A DNA stretch of 64,000 nt from Rhodobacter maris (GTDB lineage: Bacteria > Pseudomonadota > Alphaproteobacteria > Rhodobacterales > Rhodobacteraceae), in the NCBI RefSeq assembly GCF_900217815.1, contig NZ_OBMT01000010.1, forward strand, positions 47,196 through 111,195. The letters are read 5' to 3'. The translations under genes were made by a program, and so were the position numbers. The stretch's first letter is position 1. Each line of letters begins with the position of its first letter. Shown here piece by piece: positions 15,898 through 26,472 of this stretch. Under the pieces are notes generated by a model that did not search any database, was not told the DNA's origin, and saw nothing but the letters and a program-made list of their open reading frames with translations.

Positions 15898-18075
15898 TCA
15901 GGCTATCCTCTCTTCGGGGCCGTGGGCAAGCACCGGCACATCTTTTGCGCCCGCCGAGCCGCGCCCCGAGAGCGAGGGGTTTTCCATGAAGAAGCGATGG
16001 CAGGAGAACAGATCCTTGCCCTCGGGCAGCGAGCGCAGGAAGCGTCCGTCCGGCCCGAGCACCCAGCTTTGCGCCGTGTCGGCCATGTTCGCCGCCATGA
16101 TCTGGCTGACGATCTGCGCTTTCACGGTCGGGTTTTTTGCCTCCACGAGCGTTTCCACCCGCCGCGTCAGGTTGCGCCCCATCCAGTCGGCCGACGAAAA
16201 GAACACCCGTGCCGAATCCGAAGGCAGGCCTGCGCCATTGCCAAAGCAGACGATGCGGGAATGCTCAAGGAACCGCCCGACGATGGATTTGACGCGGATA
16301 TTCGCGCTCAGCCCCTTGATGCCGGGGCGCACGCCGCAGATGCCGCGCACGACGAGCGAGATTTTTACACCCGCGTTCGAGGCGGCATAAAGCGCGTCGA
16401 TCACCTCGGGGTCAATGAGCGAGTTCATCTTCGCCCAGATTTCGGCGGGGCGGCCCGCGCGGGCGTGTTCGGCCTCCGCCGCGATCAGATCGAGGAGCCG
16501 CGGCTTGAGCGTGATCGGCGAGATCGCAAGGTTTTCAAGCCCTTCGGGCTGCACATAGCCCGAGAGATAGTTGAAAACCTTCGTCGCATCCCGACCCAGC
16601 GGCGCGTTGCAGGTGAAAAAGCTCAGGTCGGTATAGATCCGCGCGGTGATCGGGTGATAGTTGCCGGTGCCGTAATGGGTATAGGTCACCAGCGCATCGC
16701 CCTCGCGCCGCACCACGGTCGAGATTTTCGCATGCGTTTTCAGGTGCATGAAGCCATAAACGACATGCACCCCCGCGCGTTCGAGCCGGCGCGACTGGCG
16801 GATGTTCGCGGCCTCGTCAAAGCGCGCCTTGAGTTCCACCAGCGCGGTGACGGATTTGCCGTTCTCCGCCGCCTCGCAGAGCGCGTCCACCACGGGGCTG
16901 TCTTTCGAGGTGCGGTAGAGCGTTTGCTTGATTGCCAGCACATTCGGGTCATTCGCCGCCTGGGTGAGGAAGCGGATCACCATGTCGAAGGTTTCATAGG
17001 GGTGATGGAGCAACATGTCCTTTTGCCGGATCGCGGCGAACATGTCGCCGTCGTGATCCTGCACCCGCTCGGGCACGCGCGGCACGAAGGGCGGCCAGAG
17101 CAGGTCGGGGCGGCTGTCGAGCACCAGCTCCTTCAGATCGGCGACGCCAAGGAGGCCCTTCACCTCGACGACCTCGTCGGGGGCGACCTGCAGCTCTTCC
17201 ATGATCAGCCGCCGCAGCGCCTTGGGGGCGCCGGTAGTAATCTTCAGCCGGATCACCTGGCCACGGCGGCGGCGCTTGAGCGCGGTCTCGAACTCGCGCA
17301 CGAGGTCTTCGGCCTCATCCTCGACCTCGAGATCGCTGTCGCGCAGCACCCGGAAGGCGCAATGCCCGGTCTCTGTATAGCGCGGAAACAGCATGTCGAG
17401 ATGAAGGAGCAGCAGCTCCTCAAGCGGCAGGAACCGCGGCGCCTCGCCCGGCAGGGTGACGAACCGGTCGATCTGCTGCGGGATCGGCAAAAGCGCCTGC
17501 ATTCGCCGCTTGTCACCCTCCCGTTCGAGTTCAAGCGCAAGGCAGAAGCCGGTGTTGGGAATGAAAGGGAAGGGGTGCGCCGGGTCGATCGCGAGCGGCG
17601 AGAGCACCGGGAAGACATTGGCGAGGAAGTGATTTGCGAGGAACTTGCGATCTTCGGCGGTGATCTTCGAGCGGGTCAGAAGCTGGATGCCGGCCTCTTC
17701 CATCTCGCGGTTGAGCCGGTTCCAGGTCGATTGCTGTGTTTCCATCAGCGCGCGGGCATCGGCATTGATCAGCACGAGCTGTTCGGAGGGGGTGAGCCCA
17801 TCGTCGGAAGGCAGCGCATTGCGCTCGCGCACCAGTTCCATCAGCCCCGCGACGCGCACGGTATAGAATTCATCGAGGTTGGTGGCCGAGATCGAGAGGA
17901 ACCGCAGCCGCTCCAGCAGCGGCACCCGCGGGTTCGCCGCCTCTTCCAGCACGCGCCAGTTGAAGGCGAGCCAGCTCAGTTCGCGGTTGAAGAAGCGCTT
18001 CGGTCCGGTGAGATCCTCTGCGGGGAGCTCATGCGGCACGGGGAACGGGGCGGTGAGGAAATCTGCCTGTGTCAT
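15898..18075 (-). CDS. ppk1: Polyphosphate kinase 1
   Basis: A 725-residue enzyme, of usual length for PPK1, that makes polyphosphate reversibly from ATP at the inner membrane. Family landmarks are [19 protein letters not shown] near the start, [22 protein letters not shown], and the phosphohistidine motif HLKTHAK with His448 as the likely phosphorylated residue (E. coli His435 equivalent, by analogy), then [10 protein letters not shown]. The start at 18075 (MTQADF) is the first with family similarity after it. It heads a unit with ppx downstream; hdaA ends 49 bases before it. Confidence 0.95.
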   Translation of the reverse strand: MTQADFLTAPFPVPHELPAEDLTGPKRFFNRELSWLAFNWRVLEEAANPRVPLLERLRFLSISATNLDEFYTVRVAGLMELVRERNALPSDDGLTPSEQLVLINADARALMETQQSTWNRLNREMEEAGIQLLTRSKITAEDRKFLANHFLANVFPVLSPLAIDPAHPFPFIPNTGFCLALELEREGDKRRMQALLPIPQQIDRFVTLPGEAPRFLPLEELLLLHLDMLFPRYTETGHCAFRVLRDSDLEVEDEAEDLVREFETALKRRRRGQVIRLKITTGAPKALRRLIMEELQVAPDEVVEVKGLLGVADLKELVLDSRPDLLWPPFVPRVPERVQDHDGDMFAAIRQKDMLLHHPYETFDMVIRFLTQAANDPNVLAIKQTLYRTSKDSPVVDALCEAAENGKSVTALVELKARFDEAANIRQSRRLERAGVHVVYGFMHLKTHAKISTVVRREGDALVTYTHYGTGNYHPITARIYTDLSFFTCNAPLGRDATKVFNYLSGYVQPEGLENLAISPITLKPRLLDLIAAEAEHARAGRPAEIWAKMNSLIDPEVIDALYAASNAGVKISLVVRGICGVRPGIKGLSANIRVKSIVGRFLEHSRIVCFGNGAGLPSDSARVFFSSADWMGRNLTRRVETLVEAKNPTVKAQIVSQIMAANMADTAQSWVLGPDGRFLRSLPEGKDLFSCHRFFMENPSLSGRGSAGAKDVPVLAHGPEERIA

Positions 18076-18124
18076 GGAGGGCTTATGCGCGGCCTTTGTG
18101 TGGGTTGCGTGACAATAGGCGCGC

Positions 18125-18799
18125 TCATCGCAAAGTGTCCAGCACCTCGGCGGCCATCGTGCGGCTGACCGGGCGGCGCTCCTCCAGCGCACGGGCATCG
18201 AGTGCGGCCACCAGCGCGCGCGCGGCGCCGAGCGAGCGCTCCATCCGCGGCACGAGCCAGCTCACCAGTGTCTGCGGCACGGCGAGCTGCCGGTCGGTGA
18301 AAAGCTTCACCAGCACCGCCCCCAGAAGGGCATCATCGGGCGGTGCAATATGCACGGCCGTGGTGGCATCGAGGCGGCTTTTCAGATCGGGCAGGCGCAG
18401 TCCCCAATCACGTGGCGGCGCATCGGCGGTGAAGAGAAGCCGCCCGCCCTCGGCCGCGATCAGGTTGATCAGATGGAAGGCGGCTTCTTCGGCCTCGGGG
18501 GCGCCGCGCAAGTGCTGGGCATCCTCCACCACCACCGCGCCCTGTGCCGCGAGCCGTTCCGCCTCGGCGTTGCCCAGATCCGCAACCGCGACCACCTCCG
18601 CTCCCCGCTCCTCCGCCCAGATCGCGGCCAGATGGGTTTTGCCCGCGCCCTCGGGGCCGATGAGCAGCATCCGTCCGGCGGGCCAGGCCTCGGGCGCGTC
18701 GAGCGCCGCCAGCGCCAGCGCATTGGCCGGGGCGACGAAGAAATCCTCCCGGCCCCGGGCTTGGCGCACAGGCAGATCGAAAGCCATCTGCCGGATCAT
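18125..18799 (-). CDS. hdaA: DnaA-related regulatory ATPase HdaA
   Basis: A 224-residue protein made of a DnaA-like AAA+ domain without the DNA-binding part. Walker A is GPEGAGKT (48-55); VVVEDAQHL is the Walker B region. Alphaproteobacterial HdaA works with the beta clamp to inactivate DnaA after initiation; the N-terminal [10 protein letters not shown] resembles the clamp-binding motif QxxFDLP. It lies one base after the PerM-like gene on the minus strand and precedes ppk, so the three may be co-transcribed. Confidence 0.85.
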   Translation of the reverse strand: MIRQMAFDLPVRQARGREDFFVAPANALALAALDAPEAWPAGRMLLIGPEGAGKTHLAAIWAEERGAEVVAVADLGNAEAERLAAQGAVVVEDAQHLRGAPEAEEAAFHLINLIAAEGGRLLFTADAPPRDWGLRLPDLKSRLDATTAVHIAPPDDALLGAVLVKLFTDRQLAVPQTLVSWLVPRMERSLGAARALVAALDARALEERRPVSRTMAAEVLDTLR

Positions 18800-18800
18800 C

Positions 18801-19922
18801 TCAGCTCTCTTTCCCGCGGGGGCCGTTTTCGAGCGCGTCGGAGAGCGTGGTGGGGCTCTCGGCCTTCTGCCATTCGAGCCCCTGATAAAGCCTTCCCTCG
18901 CGGTAATGCTCGATCGCGAAGCGCACCAGAACGCCGATCATGGCCGCGAGCGGCACCGCGACCAGCATGCCGACGAAGCCGAAGAGCGTGCCGAAGGCGG
19001 AGAGCGCAAAGATCAGCCACAGAGGATGCAGCCCGACCGAGCTGCCCACGAGCCGCGGCGTGATCACATTGCCCTCAAGAAACTGGCCCAGAGCGAAGAT
19101 GCCCGCGATCACGCCGATCGAGAGCCAGTCCCCCCAGAACTGGAACAGCGCCAAGCCGATGGCCAGCACACCGCCAACGAGTGCGCCGACATAGGGAATG
19201 AAGGTCAGCATCCCGGCGATGGCGCCTGCGAGCAGGCCGAAATTCAGCCCCGCTGCCATCAACGCCACGGCATAGAAGGTGGCAAGGATCAGGCAGACCG
19301 AGATCTGTCCGCGCACGAAGCCCGAGAGAACGCGGTCGATCTCGGCGGCAAGGCGGCGCACGGTGGGCGCATGATCAAGCGGCAAAAGCCCGTTCACCTT
19401 GGCGACCATATTGTCCCAGTCGAGCAGCATGTAGAATGCGACGACCGGCACGACAACGATGAACACGAGCGCATTGACCACGCTCATCGCCGAAGAAAGG
19501 AGCGTCTGTGCCAGTTCTGCCCCGCGTGCCTTGATCGCCGCACCGACCCCGGCCAGTGTCTCGTTGATCACCGAGCCCGGTTCCATCAGCGAAGGGAAGG
19601 TGGAGGTGAGGAAGGCCTGCAGCCGTGCCGCGATCTCGGGCGCGGTCTCGACGAGGCCGGAGAGCTGGCGCACGAGCGTGGGCACGATGGCGAGGCCGAG
19701 AATAACGAAGCCGAGCGTGGCAATGAGGGCGATGGTTGCGGTGGCGAGCGCGCGGCTTGCCCCCGCGCGTTCGAGCCGGTCGGCCAGCGGGTCGAGGAAA
19801 TAGGCGATTGCGCCGCCGACGAGGAAGGGCAGGATCACATCGCCGAGTTTCCACAGCACGAGCCCGAGCCCCGCCGCCGCGACACTCCAGTAAGTCACCT
19901 GTTGCCGCACCGGCAAAGCCAT
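18801..19922 (-). CDS. AI-2E/PerM family membrane transporter
   Basis: A 373-residue inner-membrane protein with about eight membrane segments: a start with WSVAAAGLGLVLWKLGDVILPFLVGGAIAYFLDPL cut by charged residues, a central amphipathic stretch (SGLVETAPEIAARLQAFL), and a C-terminal block with PRLVGSSVGLHPLWLIFALSAFG, the family signature. Members export AI-2 or other small molecules or ions; the substrate here is unknown. Start 19922 (MALPVRQ) has a GGGGGGAT site before it. It is the first gene of a unit with hdaA. Confidence 0.85.
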   Translation of the reverse strand: MALPVRQQVTYWSVAAAGLGLVLWKLGDVILPFLVGGAIAYFLDPLADRLERAGASRALATATIALIATLGFVILGLAIVPTLVRQLSGLVETAPEIAARLQAFLTSTFPSLMEPGSVINETLAGVGAAIKARGAELAQTLLSSAMSVVNALVFIVVVPVVAFYMLLDWDNMVAKVNGLLPLDHAPTVRRLAAEIDRVLSGFVRGQISVCLILATFYAVALMAAGLNFGLLAGAIAGMLTFIPYVGALVGGVLAIGLALFQFWGDWLSIGVIAGIFALGQFLEGNVITPRLVGSSVGLHPLWLIFALSAFGTLFGFVGMLVAVPLAAMIGVLVRFAIEHYREGRLYQGLEWQKAESPTTLSDALENGPRGKES

Positions 19923-20084
19923 GAAGATCCCCCTGCAATCCGTTGGCAGGATCGCGTTTTTATGGCCCGGTTTCAAGCGTTCTCGCATCTGCAGCGAAGA
20001 GGTGACGTTGATGTGACGCAACCGCGAGGCGGGGCGCCCGGGTGCGATCGCATCCCCGCGGCAGGCCCGGCCCGGTGTGGTCCG

Positions 20085-20396
20085 CTAGCCGACCACTTCG
20101 GGGGCGATGGTCATCTCGGCCTGTTTCGGCCCCGGATAACGGAACACGATGCGGCACAAGGGCGGCGGCGACATCCGCTCGACCAGACGGAATTTGACCG
20201 CGAAGCCGGAGGCTTCGAGATAGGCGAGTACTTCCGCCCCGGCCTCGGGCGGCCCGCCGATCTGGCGCAGCTCGACAATCCGCACGCCGCGCAGATGATG
20301 GCGCATCAGCGCATGGTCGACCTCGGTCAGGAAACCGGCCGAGAGGGAGGGGGCCGGTGGAAGAGGCGTGGAAGAGGGGCTGAACGCATCGGTCAT
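20085..20396 (-). CDS. Small protein of unknown function
   Basis: A 103-residue product whose family I do not recognise. After a Pro/Ser-rich start it contains LTEVDHALMRHHLRGVRIVELRQIGGPPEAGAEVL and a C-terminal RIVFRYPGPKQAEMTI, predicted as a small mixed alpha/beta fold with no membrane segment. It stands alone on the minus strand, 162 bases upstream of the PerM-like gene. Codon use matches neighbours, which favours a real gene. Confidence 0.5.
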   Translation of the reverse strand: MTDAFSPSSTPLPPAPSLSAGFLTEVDHALMRHHLRGVRIVELRQIGGPPEAGAEVLAYLEASGFAVKFRLVERMSPPPLCRIVFRYPGPKQAEMTIAPEVVG

Positions 20397-20502
20397 GGGC
20401 TCACAATGACAAGAGCCGTGCCCGGTTCCAACCGGAAAATTCGGCGCAGCCCTGCGTCATGGGCGGCACCTTGCCGAAACGGCCGGGTCTTGGCGCGCGC
20501 TT

Positions 20503-20533
20503 GCCGGTCGCACCGGGGGGAGGTGCGACCGGC
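20503..20533. other. Strong 12-bp inverted repeat in a gene-free stretch
   Basis: Arms GCCGGTCGCACC (20503-20514) and GGTGCGACCGGC (20522-20533) pair perfectly around a seven-base G-rich loop. It lies in the 264-base interval between two small minus-strand genes. There is no T run on either side, so it is a weak terminator candidate; a protein-binding palindrome is also possible. Confidence 0.45.
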
Positions 20534-20630
20534 GGCCCATCGCGCCCGCGCGGTTGTCCGGGCCGGGCGGGCAGGATCCGGCGCAGCCGGCACCGCGGGG
20601 GCGATGCCGCTCGCGGCTGCGCCAAGCGCG

Positions 20631-20653
20631 GCCCGCAGCCAGGGGCTGCGGGC
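20631..20653 (-). terminator. Hairpin after the DUF1842-like gene
   Basis: Arms GCCCGCAGCC (20631-20640) and GGCTGCGGGC (20644-20653) with a three-base loop lie eight bases after the stop of the minus-strand gene at 20661. Stem position fits a transcript end, but a U tract is missing. Confidence 0.5.
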
Positions 20654-20660
20654 TTGGCCG

Positions 20661-21059
20661 TCAATCGGCCATCTCGAGAGCGCGAATCCGCGTCACCCGG
20701 CATTCATAGCTCTGATCGGCGATGCGAAACTCGCCGGTCCCGTTCCAGTTCGCATCGACGCTGAACTGTGCCGAAAGCGGGGCCAGATAGGCGCTCGCCC
20801 CGCCGCCTTCGGTGGTGACGATCACTTGCCCCTGCAACGCGCCGACCAGAATCTGGGTGCCGAGCCCGGTGGCATGGGTGACGCCGGTGATGCGGCCGGA
20901 GAATTTCTTCGGATGCTGGGTGCCTTCGAGCATCGTGCCCGAGGCGGTGCCGTCGATCGTCTGCAATTCGCCCTGAACGGCCAGTTGCAGTTGCATCGAG
21001 CCCGCGCCGACGCGACCGGTTTCGAACTGAAGTTTCACGAGCTGGAGATCTTGCGACAT
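20661..21059 (-). CDS. Small beta-rich protein, possibly DUF1842-like
   Basis: A 132-residue product starting MSQDLQLVKLQFETGRVGAG, with AAAGG eight bases upstream of the ATG at 21059. The whole chain alternates polar and hydrophobic residues as in a beta sandwich and has many Gly and Thr (GTASGTMLEG, FSGRITGVTHATG, ILVGALQGQVIV). The pattern loosely resembles DUF1842 but I am not certain. There is no signal peptide or membrane segment. It has its own terminator-like hairpin downstream and a 214-base upstream gap, so it is probably monocistronic. Confidence 0.55.
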   Translation of the reverse strand: MSQDLQLVKLQFETGRVGAGSMQLQLAVQGELQTIDGTASGTMLEGTQHPKKFSGRITGVTHATGLGTQILVGALQGQVIVTTEGGGASAYLAPLSAQFSVDANWNGTGEFRIADQSYECRVTRIRALEMAD

Positions 21060-21273
21060 GGGGTCGACCTTTCTTTGAACGATGTCGGGTGAAGATATCG
21101 AAGCGTTTCGTCGACCGGGGGCGCCGGTCGCACGACAGGTCATCTCGCGTCAGGCCGGGGGCGCCGTCTGGGAGCAAGCGGGCCGTCCGTACAGGATCGC
21201 AACACAACCATAAGGCGAGTCGCGGTTTTCGCACAGGACTTTTTGCAGCCTGCCTCCCCGCGGCAGAGGGCGT

Positions 21274-21765
21274 TCAGTCGAGTTCGAGCCAGAGCCTGCC
21301 ATTCCGGTAGCCCCCGCGGATCAACCGACCGGGCAGGCGCAATTCGGGGTGGTCCGTTTCCCAGTCGCGGAACCGGTCGTTGGTGATGATCCGCGCGTCG
21401 AATTCCCGTGCGGCGGCAAGGAGCGTCGGATCGGCCGGTTGCCCTTTCGGGACCACCAGGACCTGTGCCTCGGGCAGGCCGATCCGGCGCGCGAGAACGG
21501 CGTCGTCGCGGTAGCGGCCCTCAAGCTTGTAGCCTGCATTCGCATCGAAGACGACTCCGGGGCGGAACCCCGCCGCCTGCAGCGGCGCCACGATTTCTAT
21601 CACCGGTTCGAGCGAGGGTGTGTTGTCGCGCCAATGCATCACATTGGAGCCGTCGATCAGGATTGCGGGCCGGGCGCGACCGATGCGCCATCTGCGCAGG
21701 ACCAGAAGCAGATAGACGAGGGCGAGGAGGATCAGAAGCGGCAGGCTGTCGAAAAAGAGATCCAT
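21274..21765 (-). CDS. Membrane-anchored NYN (Zc3h12a-like) ribonuclease
   Basis: A 163-residue protein with one N-terminal membrane helix (residues about 5-24, [16 protein letters not shown]) followed by basic residues, then a soluble domain. The domain begins [12 protein letters not shown], with the first acidic metal ligand of NYN/PIN-like nucleases, and continues with an [26 protein letters not shown] region matching the Zc3h12a-like NYN pattern (IxSNDxFRD). Four acidic positions expected for metal binding appear present. The topology would place the nuclease on the cytoplasmic face. It is divergent from proS. Target RNA unknown. Confidence 0.75.
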   Translation of the reverse strand: MDLFFDSLPLLILLALVYLLLVLRRWRIGRARPAILIDGSNVMHWRDNTPSLEPVIEIVAPLQAAGFRPGVVFDANAGYKLEGRYRDDAVLARRIGLPEAQVLVVPKGQPADPTLLAAAREFDARIITNDRFRDWETDHPELRLPGRLIRGGYRNGRLWLELD

Positions 21766-21920
21766 GGAAGACCTTTGCGGGAAATGGGCGCAACATGGCA
21801 GGATTGCGGGCGGCGGAAAAGCGGCCGATTGCCCCGCCCTGCGCGATGCAGCGCGATCTTGCTCCGGGCGGCCGTTTCCTCTACCCAGCCATGAACCCTA
21901 ACCCGCTCCAGAGGCTTGCC

Positions 21921-23258
21921 ATGCGCCTGTCCCGCTACTTCCTGCCCGTTCTCAAGGAAAACCCCGCCGAGGCGCAGATCGTCTCGCACCGGCTGATGCT
22001 GCGCGCCGGCATGATCAAGCAGCAGGCGGCGGGGATCTATTCCTGGCTGCCGCTCGGTTTCAAGGTGCTCAAGCGCATCGAACAGATCGTGCATGAAGAG
22101 CAGATCCGCGCCGGGCACATTCCGCTGCTGATGCCGACGCTGCAATCGGCGGATCTGTGGCGCGAGTCGGGCCGTTACGATGCCTATGGCCCCGAGATGC
22201 TGCGCTTCAAGGACCGCCACGACCGCGAGATGCTTTACGGGCCGACGAACGAGGAGATGATCACCGACATCTTCCGCGCCCATGTCAGCTCGTATAAAGA
22301 ACTGCCGCTCACGCTTTACCATGTGCAATGGAAGTTCCGCGACGAGGTCCGCCCCCGCTTTGGCGTGATGCGCGGCCGCGAATTCTACATGAAGGACGGC
22401 TATTCCTTCGACTTGACGAAGGAAGATGCGCTCCACGCCTACAACCGCCATATGGTGAGCTATCTGCGCACCTATGAACGGATGGGGCTCACCGCCATTC
22501 CGATGCGCGCCGATTCCGGCCCGATCGGCGGCGACAACACGCATGAATTCCTCGTGCTCGCGCAAACCGGCGAGAGCGAAGTGTTCTACGATGCGAAGGT
22601 GCCCGAGCTGAAACTGGGCGACCGCGAGGTGGATTACGACGACCGCGCCGCGGTGGCCGCGATCTGCGAAGAGTTCACCACGCTTTACGCCCGCACCGAC
22701 GAAACGCATGACGAGGCGGTGTTCAACCAGATCCCGGAAGAGCGCCGTTGCGTGGGCCGCGGCATCGAAGTGGGGCAGATCTTCTATTTCGGCACCAAAT
22801 ATTCCGAGGCGATGGGCGCGACCGTCTCCACCCCCGATGGCACCCGTGTGCCGGTCGAGATGGGCTCGCACGGGATCGGCGTCTCGCGCCTTCTGGGCGC
22901 GTTGATCGAAGCGAACCACGACGACAAGGGCATCATCTGGCCGGAGGGCGTGACGCCCTTCCACTGCGGTATCGTCAACCTCAAGCAGGGCGATGCGGCG
23001 ACCGATCTGGCCTGCGAGGGGCTTTACAAGGCGCTTGTCGCCAAGGGGCTCGAGCCGCTTTACGATGACCGTGAAGAGCGCGCCGGGGCGAAATTTGCCA
23101 CCATGGACCTGATCGGCCTGCCGTGGCGGATCACCGTGGGCCCGCGTGGGCTTGCCAATGGCGTGGTCGAGCTGACCTCGCGCCGCACCGGCGAAAGCGA
23201 GGAGCTTTCGGCCGAGATCGCGGTGGCCCGCATTACGGAGATCTATGCCGGAAAGTGA
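21921..23258 (+). CDS. proS: Prolyl-tRNA synthetase, short alphaproteobacterial type
   Basis: A 445-residue class II synthetase that charges tRNA-Pro. Motif 2 ([29 protein letters not shown]) and motif 3 ([24 protein letters not shown]) are clear, and TNEEMITD is present. It lacks the editing insertion of the E. coli enzyme, which explains its 445-residue length compared with about 570. Start 21921 (MRLSRYF) has GAGG upstream; ATG 21891 is an alternative. An intrinsic terminator follows. Confidence 0.95.
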   Translation: MRLSRYFLPVLKENPAEAQIVSHRLMLRAGMIKQQAAGIYSWLPLGFKVLKRIEQIVHEEQIRAGHIPLLMPTLQSADLWRESGRYDAYGPEMLRFKDRHDREMLYGPTNEEMITDIFRAHVSSYKELPLTLYHVQWKFRDEVRPRFGVMRGREFYMKDGYSFDLTKEDALHAYNRHMVSYLRTYERMGLTAIPMRADSGPIGGDNTHEFLVLAQTGESEVFYDAKVPELKLGDREVDYDDRAAVAAICEEFTTLYARTDETHDEAVFNQIPEERRCVGRGIEVGQIFYFGTKYSEAMGATVSTPDGTRVPVEMGSHGIGVSRLLGALIEANHDDKGIIWPEGVTPFHCGIVNLKQGDAATDLACEGLYKALVAKGLEPLYDDREERAGAKFATMDLIGLPWRITVGPRGLANGVVELTSRRTGESEELSAEIAVARITEIYAGK

Positions 23259-23290
23259 GCCGTCCCCGGCTTGAAAACGGCTTTGAAATC

Positions 23291-23322
23291 GGGCCCGCGC
23301 AGGACATGTGCGGGCCCTTTTC
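23291..23322 (+). terminator. Intrinsic terminator after proS
   Basis: Arms GGGCCCGC (23291-23298) and GCGGGCCC (23310-23317) are followed directly by TTTTCTT. It ends proS 30 bases after the stop. Confidence 0.85.
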
Positions 23323-23444
23323 TTCACGGCGCAGGCACGGGTTCTTGAAGGATCGTGTTCTGAGTTTCCCTTTTGAAACATTGAATTAGGTGGTCGCGAG
23401 GGGCATCTTCGGAGCCAGATAAACGTCTCTGAAGGACCACGACC

Positions 23445-24083
23445 ATGAAAAAACTGGGTATTGCCATCGCTGCGTTGGCCGGCCTCGCAGCCCCCGCCTT
23501 CGCCGGTGGGATGAACGCGCCCGTGATGGAAAGCACGCCGATCGCGGCTATGCCCGCTCCGGCGGCGGTGAACTGGCAAGGCTTCTACGCCGGTGCCACG
23601 GCCGGGGCTGCAACGGGTGGTCGCAGCACTTACAAATTCGCCGGCACTGAGTCCTCTGACTCGTTTGGCAGCGGCAGCTACGGGGTCTTCGGTGGCTACA
23701 ACTATCAGCTCGACCGCATGGTCTACGGCGGCGAGCTTGCGCTGCAGGCGACTGACTACGACCTCGACAACGGCGGCGGCCACTTCAACAACATGCTCGA
23801 CCTGAAAGCCCGCGTGGGCCGGACCTACGGCGCGCGGGGCGAGTTCCTGCCCTATGCCTTCGTCGGCTATTCGAAAGGCCAGTGGAAAAACGTGAGCGGC
23901 CTGAGCAATGACGACCCCGATGGGGTGAACTACGGTCTCGGCGTCGATTACGCGCTCACCGATAAATGGGTTGTCGGCGCGGAATTCATCCGCCGCGAAC
24001 TCGATGCCGATTACGACGGCGGCAACGGTAAAGTTGAGAACAATTTCAACTCCGTTGCCGTGCGCGCTGCCTACCGTTTCTGA
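23445..24083 (+). CDS. Outer-membrane beta-barrel protein (OmpA-like small porin)
   Basis: A 212-residue secreted protein with signal peptide 1-20 (ending PAFA before GGMNAP). The mature part begins with a Pro/Ala linker, then NWQGFYAGATAGAATGG, the typical start of eight-stranded outer-membrane barrels of the OMP_b-brl family. Alternating strands follow (YGVFGGYNYQLDRMVYGGEL, DLKARVGRTYG, YAFVGYSKG) and the chain ends in Phe (VRAAYRF), the barrel-assembly signal. Single gene between two terminators. Probably an abundant structural outer-membrane protein. Confidence 0.88.
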   Translation: MKKLGIAIAALAGLAAPAFAGGMNAPVMESTPIAAMPAPAAVNWQGFYAGATAGAATGGRSTYKFAGTESSDSFGSGSYGVFGGYNYQLDRMVYGGELALQATDYDLDNGGGHFNNMLDLKARVGRTYGARGEFLPYAFVGYSKGQWKNVSGLSNDDPDGVNYGLGVDYALTDKWVVGAEFIRRELDADYDGGNGKVENNFNSVAVRAAYRF

Positions 24084-24109
24084 GCGGGCGCAAGATCTGA
24101 ACCGGAAGT

Positions 24110-24131
24110 GGGGGGCTCTTGCCCCCCTTTT
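24110..24131 (+). terminator. Intrinsic terminator after the outer-membrane gene
   Basis: Arms GGGGGGC (24110-24116) and GCCCCCC (24121-24127) with loop TCTT, followed by TTTT. It closes the single-gene unit. Confidence 0.85.
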
Positions 24132-24184
24132 CATGCGTGCTGCGCGAGGCAGCTTTGTCACACCGCGCGCTGGTCTTGCGGGCG

Positions 24185-24213
24185 TTGACACGCCTGCCTG
24201 ATAGGCGCATATC
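24185..24213 (+). promoter_or_regulatory. Candidate sigma-70 promoter of thrS
   Basis: A perfect -35 TTGACA (24185-24190), a 17-base spacer and the weaker -10 CATATC (24208-24213). A transcript would start near 24220, about 50 bases before the thrS ATG at 24273. Confidence 0.55.
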
Positions 24214-24272
24214 CGCCACATCATAACCCGCAACCGGGCGTTCCGTGGGCGCCAAACCGACGAGGAGGACAT

Positions 24273-26219
24273 ATGTCCCAGGTCACTCTTTCCTTTCCCG
24301 ATGGCGCGAAACGCGAATTCCCCGCAGGGGTGACGGCGGCCGAAGTGGCGGCCTCGATCTCGAATTCGCTCGCCAAGGCGGCGATTTCGGCGCAGCTCGA
24401 CGGCGCGCATTGGGATCTGCAATGGCCGATCACGCAAGATGCGCGGATCTCCCTCAACACGATGAAAGACCCGGTCCCGGCGCTCGAACTCATCCGCCAC
24501 GACCTTGCGCACATCATGGCGCGCGCGGTGCAGGAGATCTGGCCCGATGTGAAGGTGACGATCGGGCCGGTGCGCGATGCGGGCTGGTTTTACGACTTTG
24601 ACCGCGCCGAGCCCTTTACCCCCGAGGATCTGGGGCAGATCGAAGCGCGGATGAAGCAGATCATCAACGCCCGTGAGCCGGTGAAAACCGAGGTCTGGTC
24701 GCGCGCGGCGGCGCTGAAGCACTATGAGGAGACGAACGAGCCCTACAAGGTCGAGCTCGTCAACCGCATCCCCGAAGATCAGGCGATCCGCATGTATTGG
24801 CATGGGAACTGGCAGGATCTCTGCCGCGGCCCGCATTTGCAGCACACCGGGCAAGTGCCCGCCGATGCCTTCAAGCTCACCCATGTTGCGGGCGCCTATT
24901 GGCTGGGCGACAGCACGCGGCCGATGCTGCAGCGCATCTACGGCATCGCCTTCCGTTCGCGCGACGAACTGAAAGCGCATATGACGATGCTGGAGGAGGC
25001 CGCCAAACGCGACCACCGCAAGCTCGGCAAGGAGATGGACCTCTTCCACATGCAGGAAGAGGCCCCCGGCCAGGTGTTCTGGCACCCGAACGGCTGGACG
25101 ATCTACACGCAGCTTCAAGACTACATGCGCCGCCGCCAGCGCGCCGATGGCTATGTCGAGGTGAACACGCCGCAGGTCGTGAACCGCAAGCTCTGGGAGG
25201 CCTCGGGCCACTGGGAGAACTACCGCGAGAACATGTTCATCGTCGAGGTGGACGAGGAGGGCGCGCGGGAAAAGGTGATCAATGCGCTCAAGCCGATGAA
25301 CTGCCCCTGCCATGTGCAGATCTTCAACCACGGGCTGAAATCCTACCGCGACCTGCCGCTGCGGATGGCGGAATTTGGCTCCTGCGCGCGCTATGAACCC
25401 TCGGGGGCGCTGCATGGCATCATGCGGGTGCGCGGCTTCACGCAGGACGATGCCCACATTTTCTGCATGGAAAGCCAGATCGAGGCGGAAACGAAGAAAT
25501 TCATCGAGTTCCTCTCGGCGGTCTATGCCGACCTCGGCTTTGACAAATGGCGCATCAAGCTCTCCACCCGGCCCGAAAAGCGGATCGGCACCGAGGAAAG
25601 CTGGGATCATGCCGAAGCGGCTCTGGCGAACGCCGTCACCGCGGCGGGCTATGAATACGAGATTTTTGAGGGCGAGGGCGCGTTTTACGGGCCGAAGCTC
25701 GAATTCGTGCTCACCGATGCGATCGGGCGGGACTGGCAATGCGGCACGCTGCAGGTCGACCCGAACCTGCCCGAGCGGCTCGATGCCAGCTATATCGGCC
25801 AGGACGGCGCCAAGCACCGCCCCGTCATGCTGCACCGCGCCTGCCTTGGCTCGTTTGAACGCTTCATCGGCATGCTGATCGAGAACTTCGCGGGCAAGAT
25901 GCCGCTCTGGCTCGCGCCGCGACAGGTTGTCGTCGCCTCGATTGTCTCCGAGGCTGATGATTACGTCGAGGAAGTGGCGGCCAAACTGATCGCGGCGGGG
26001 CTGCGTGCCGAATGCGACACCCGCAACGAGAAGATCAATTACAAGGTGCGCGAGCACAGCCTCGGCAAGGTGCCCTATATCTTTGCAATCGGCCTCAAGG
26101 AGGTCGAAAACCGCACGGTTTCGGTCCGCCGTCTCGGCGACACGCGCACGGAGACCGTGGCGCTCGACGCAATTGTGGCCGCTCTTGCGGCCGAGGCGAC
26201 CCCGCCCGATATGCGCTGA
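24273..26219 (+). CDS. thrS: Threonyl-tRNA synthetase
   Basis: A 648-residue class II synthetase of full bacterial length: TGS domain (about 1-65), editing domain with the [10 protein letters not shown] segment, then the catalytic core with [10 protein letters not shown] (zinc cysteine), [21 protein letters not shown] (motif 2) and [17 protein letters not shown] (motif 3), and the anticodon-binding domain ending in [19 protein letters not shown] lies before the ATG. It is transcribed alone from the promoter at about 24185. Confidence 0.97.
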   Translation: MSQVTLSFPDGAKREFPAGVTAAEVAASISNSLAKAAISAQLDGAHWDLQWPITQDARISLNTMKDPVPALELIRHDLAHIMARAVQEIWPDVKVTIGPVRDAGWFYDFDRAEPFTPEDLGQIEARMKQIINAREPVKTEVWSRAAALKHYEETNEPYKVELVNRIPEDQAIRMYWHGNWQDLCRGPHLQHTGQVPADAFKLTHVAGAYWLGDSTRPMLQRIYGIAFRSRDELKAHMTMLEEAAKRDHRKLGKEMDLFHMQEEAPGQVFWHPNGWTIYTQLQDYMRRRQRADGYVEVNTPQVVNRKLWEASGHWENYRENMFIVEVDEEGAREKVINALKPMNCPCHVQIFNHGLKSYRDLPLRMAEFGSCARYEPSGALHGIMRVRGFTQDDAHIFCMESQIEAETKKFIEFLSAVYADLGFDKWRIKLSTRPEKRIGTEESWDHAEAALANAVTAAGYEYEIFEGEGAFYGPKLEFVLTDAIGRDWQCGTLQVDPNLPERLDASYIGQDGAKHRPVMLHRACLGSFERFIGMLIENFAGKMPLWLAPRQVVVASIVSEADDYVEEVAAKLIAAGLRAECDTRNEKINYKVREHSLGKVPYIFAIGLKEVENRTVSVRRLGDTRTETVALDAIVAALAAEATPPDMR

Positions 26220-26472
26220 AAAGGCCGGTGATGCCCCCCGGTTCCGTGCCCTCTGAACGGGGGGCGCAACCGGGGCGTGCGCGGTTGCCGCTACGGCAGC
26301 CTTTGCCCGCCTGCGGCGCTTTGACCGTTGCTTTTTGATGTGCCTGTGTCAGGCTTTCCCTGCGTGAGCAAAAGACTTTCTATCCGCTCCCTCTGGGGCA
26401 GCCGGGGATTTGGAAGGCGTGGCTGCACGTCTTGCGGCAATGATGCCGCGGGATAACTGCGAGGAGAGAACT

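Noticed and set aside
18069..21092. Open frame of 1007 codons on the plus strand
   Set aside because: It is a shadow of hdaA, the PerM-like gene and small minus-strand genes, with no recognisable domain.
21732..26057. Open frame of 1441 codons on the minus strand
   Set aside because: It runs opposite proS, the outer-membrane gene and thrS, which have clear family motifs. Long antisense frames arise from the GC-rich third codon positions; its translation is Arg/His/Gly-rich and shows no domains.
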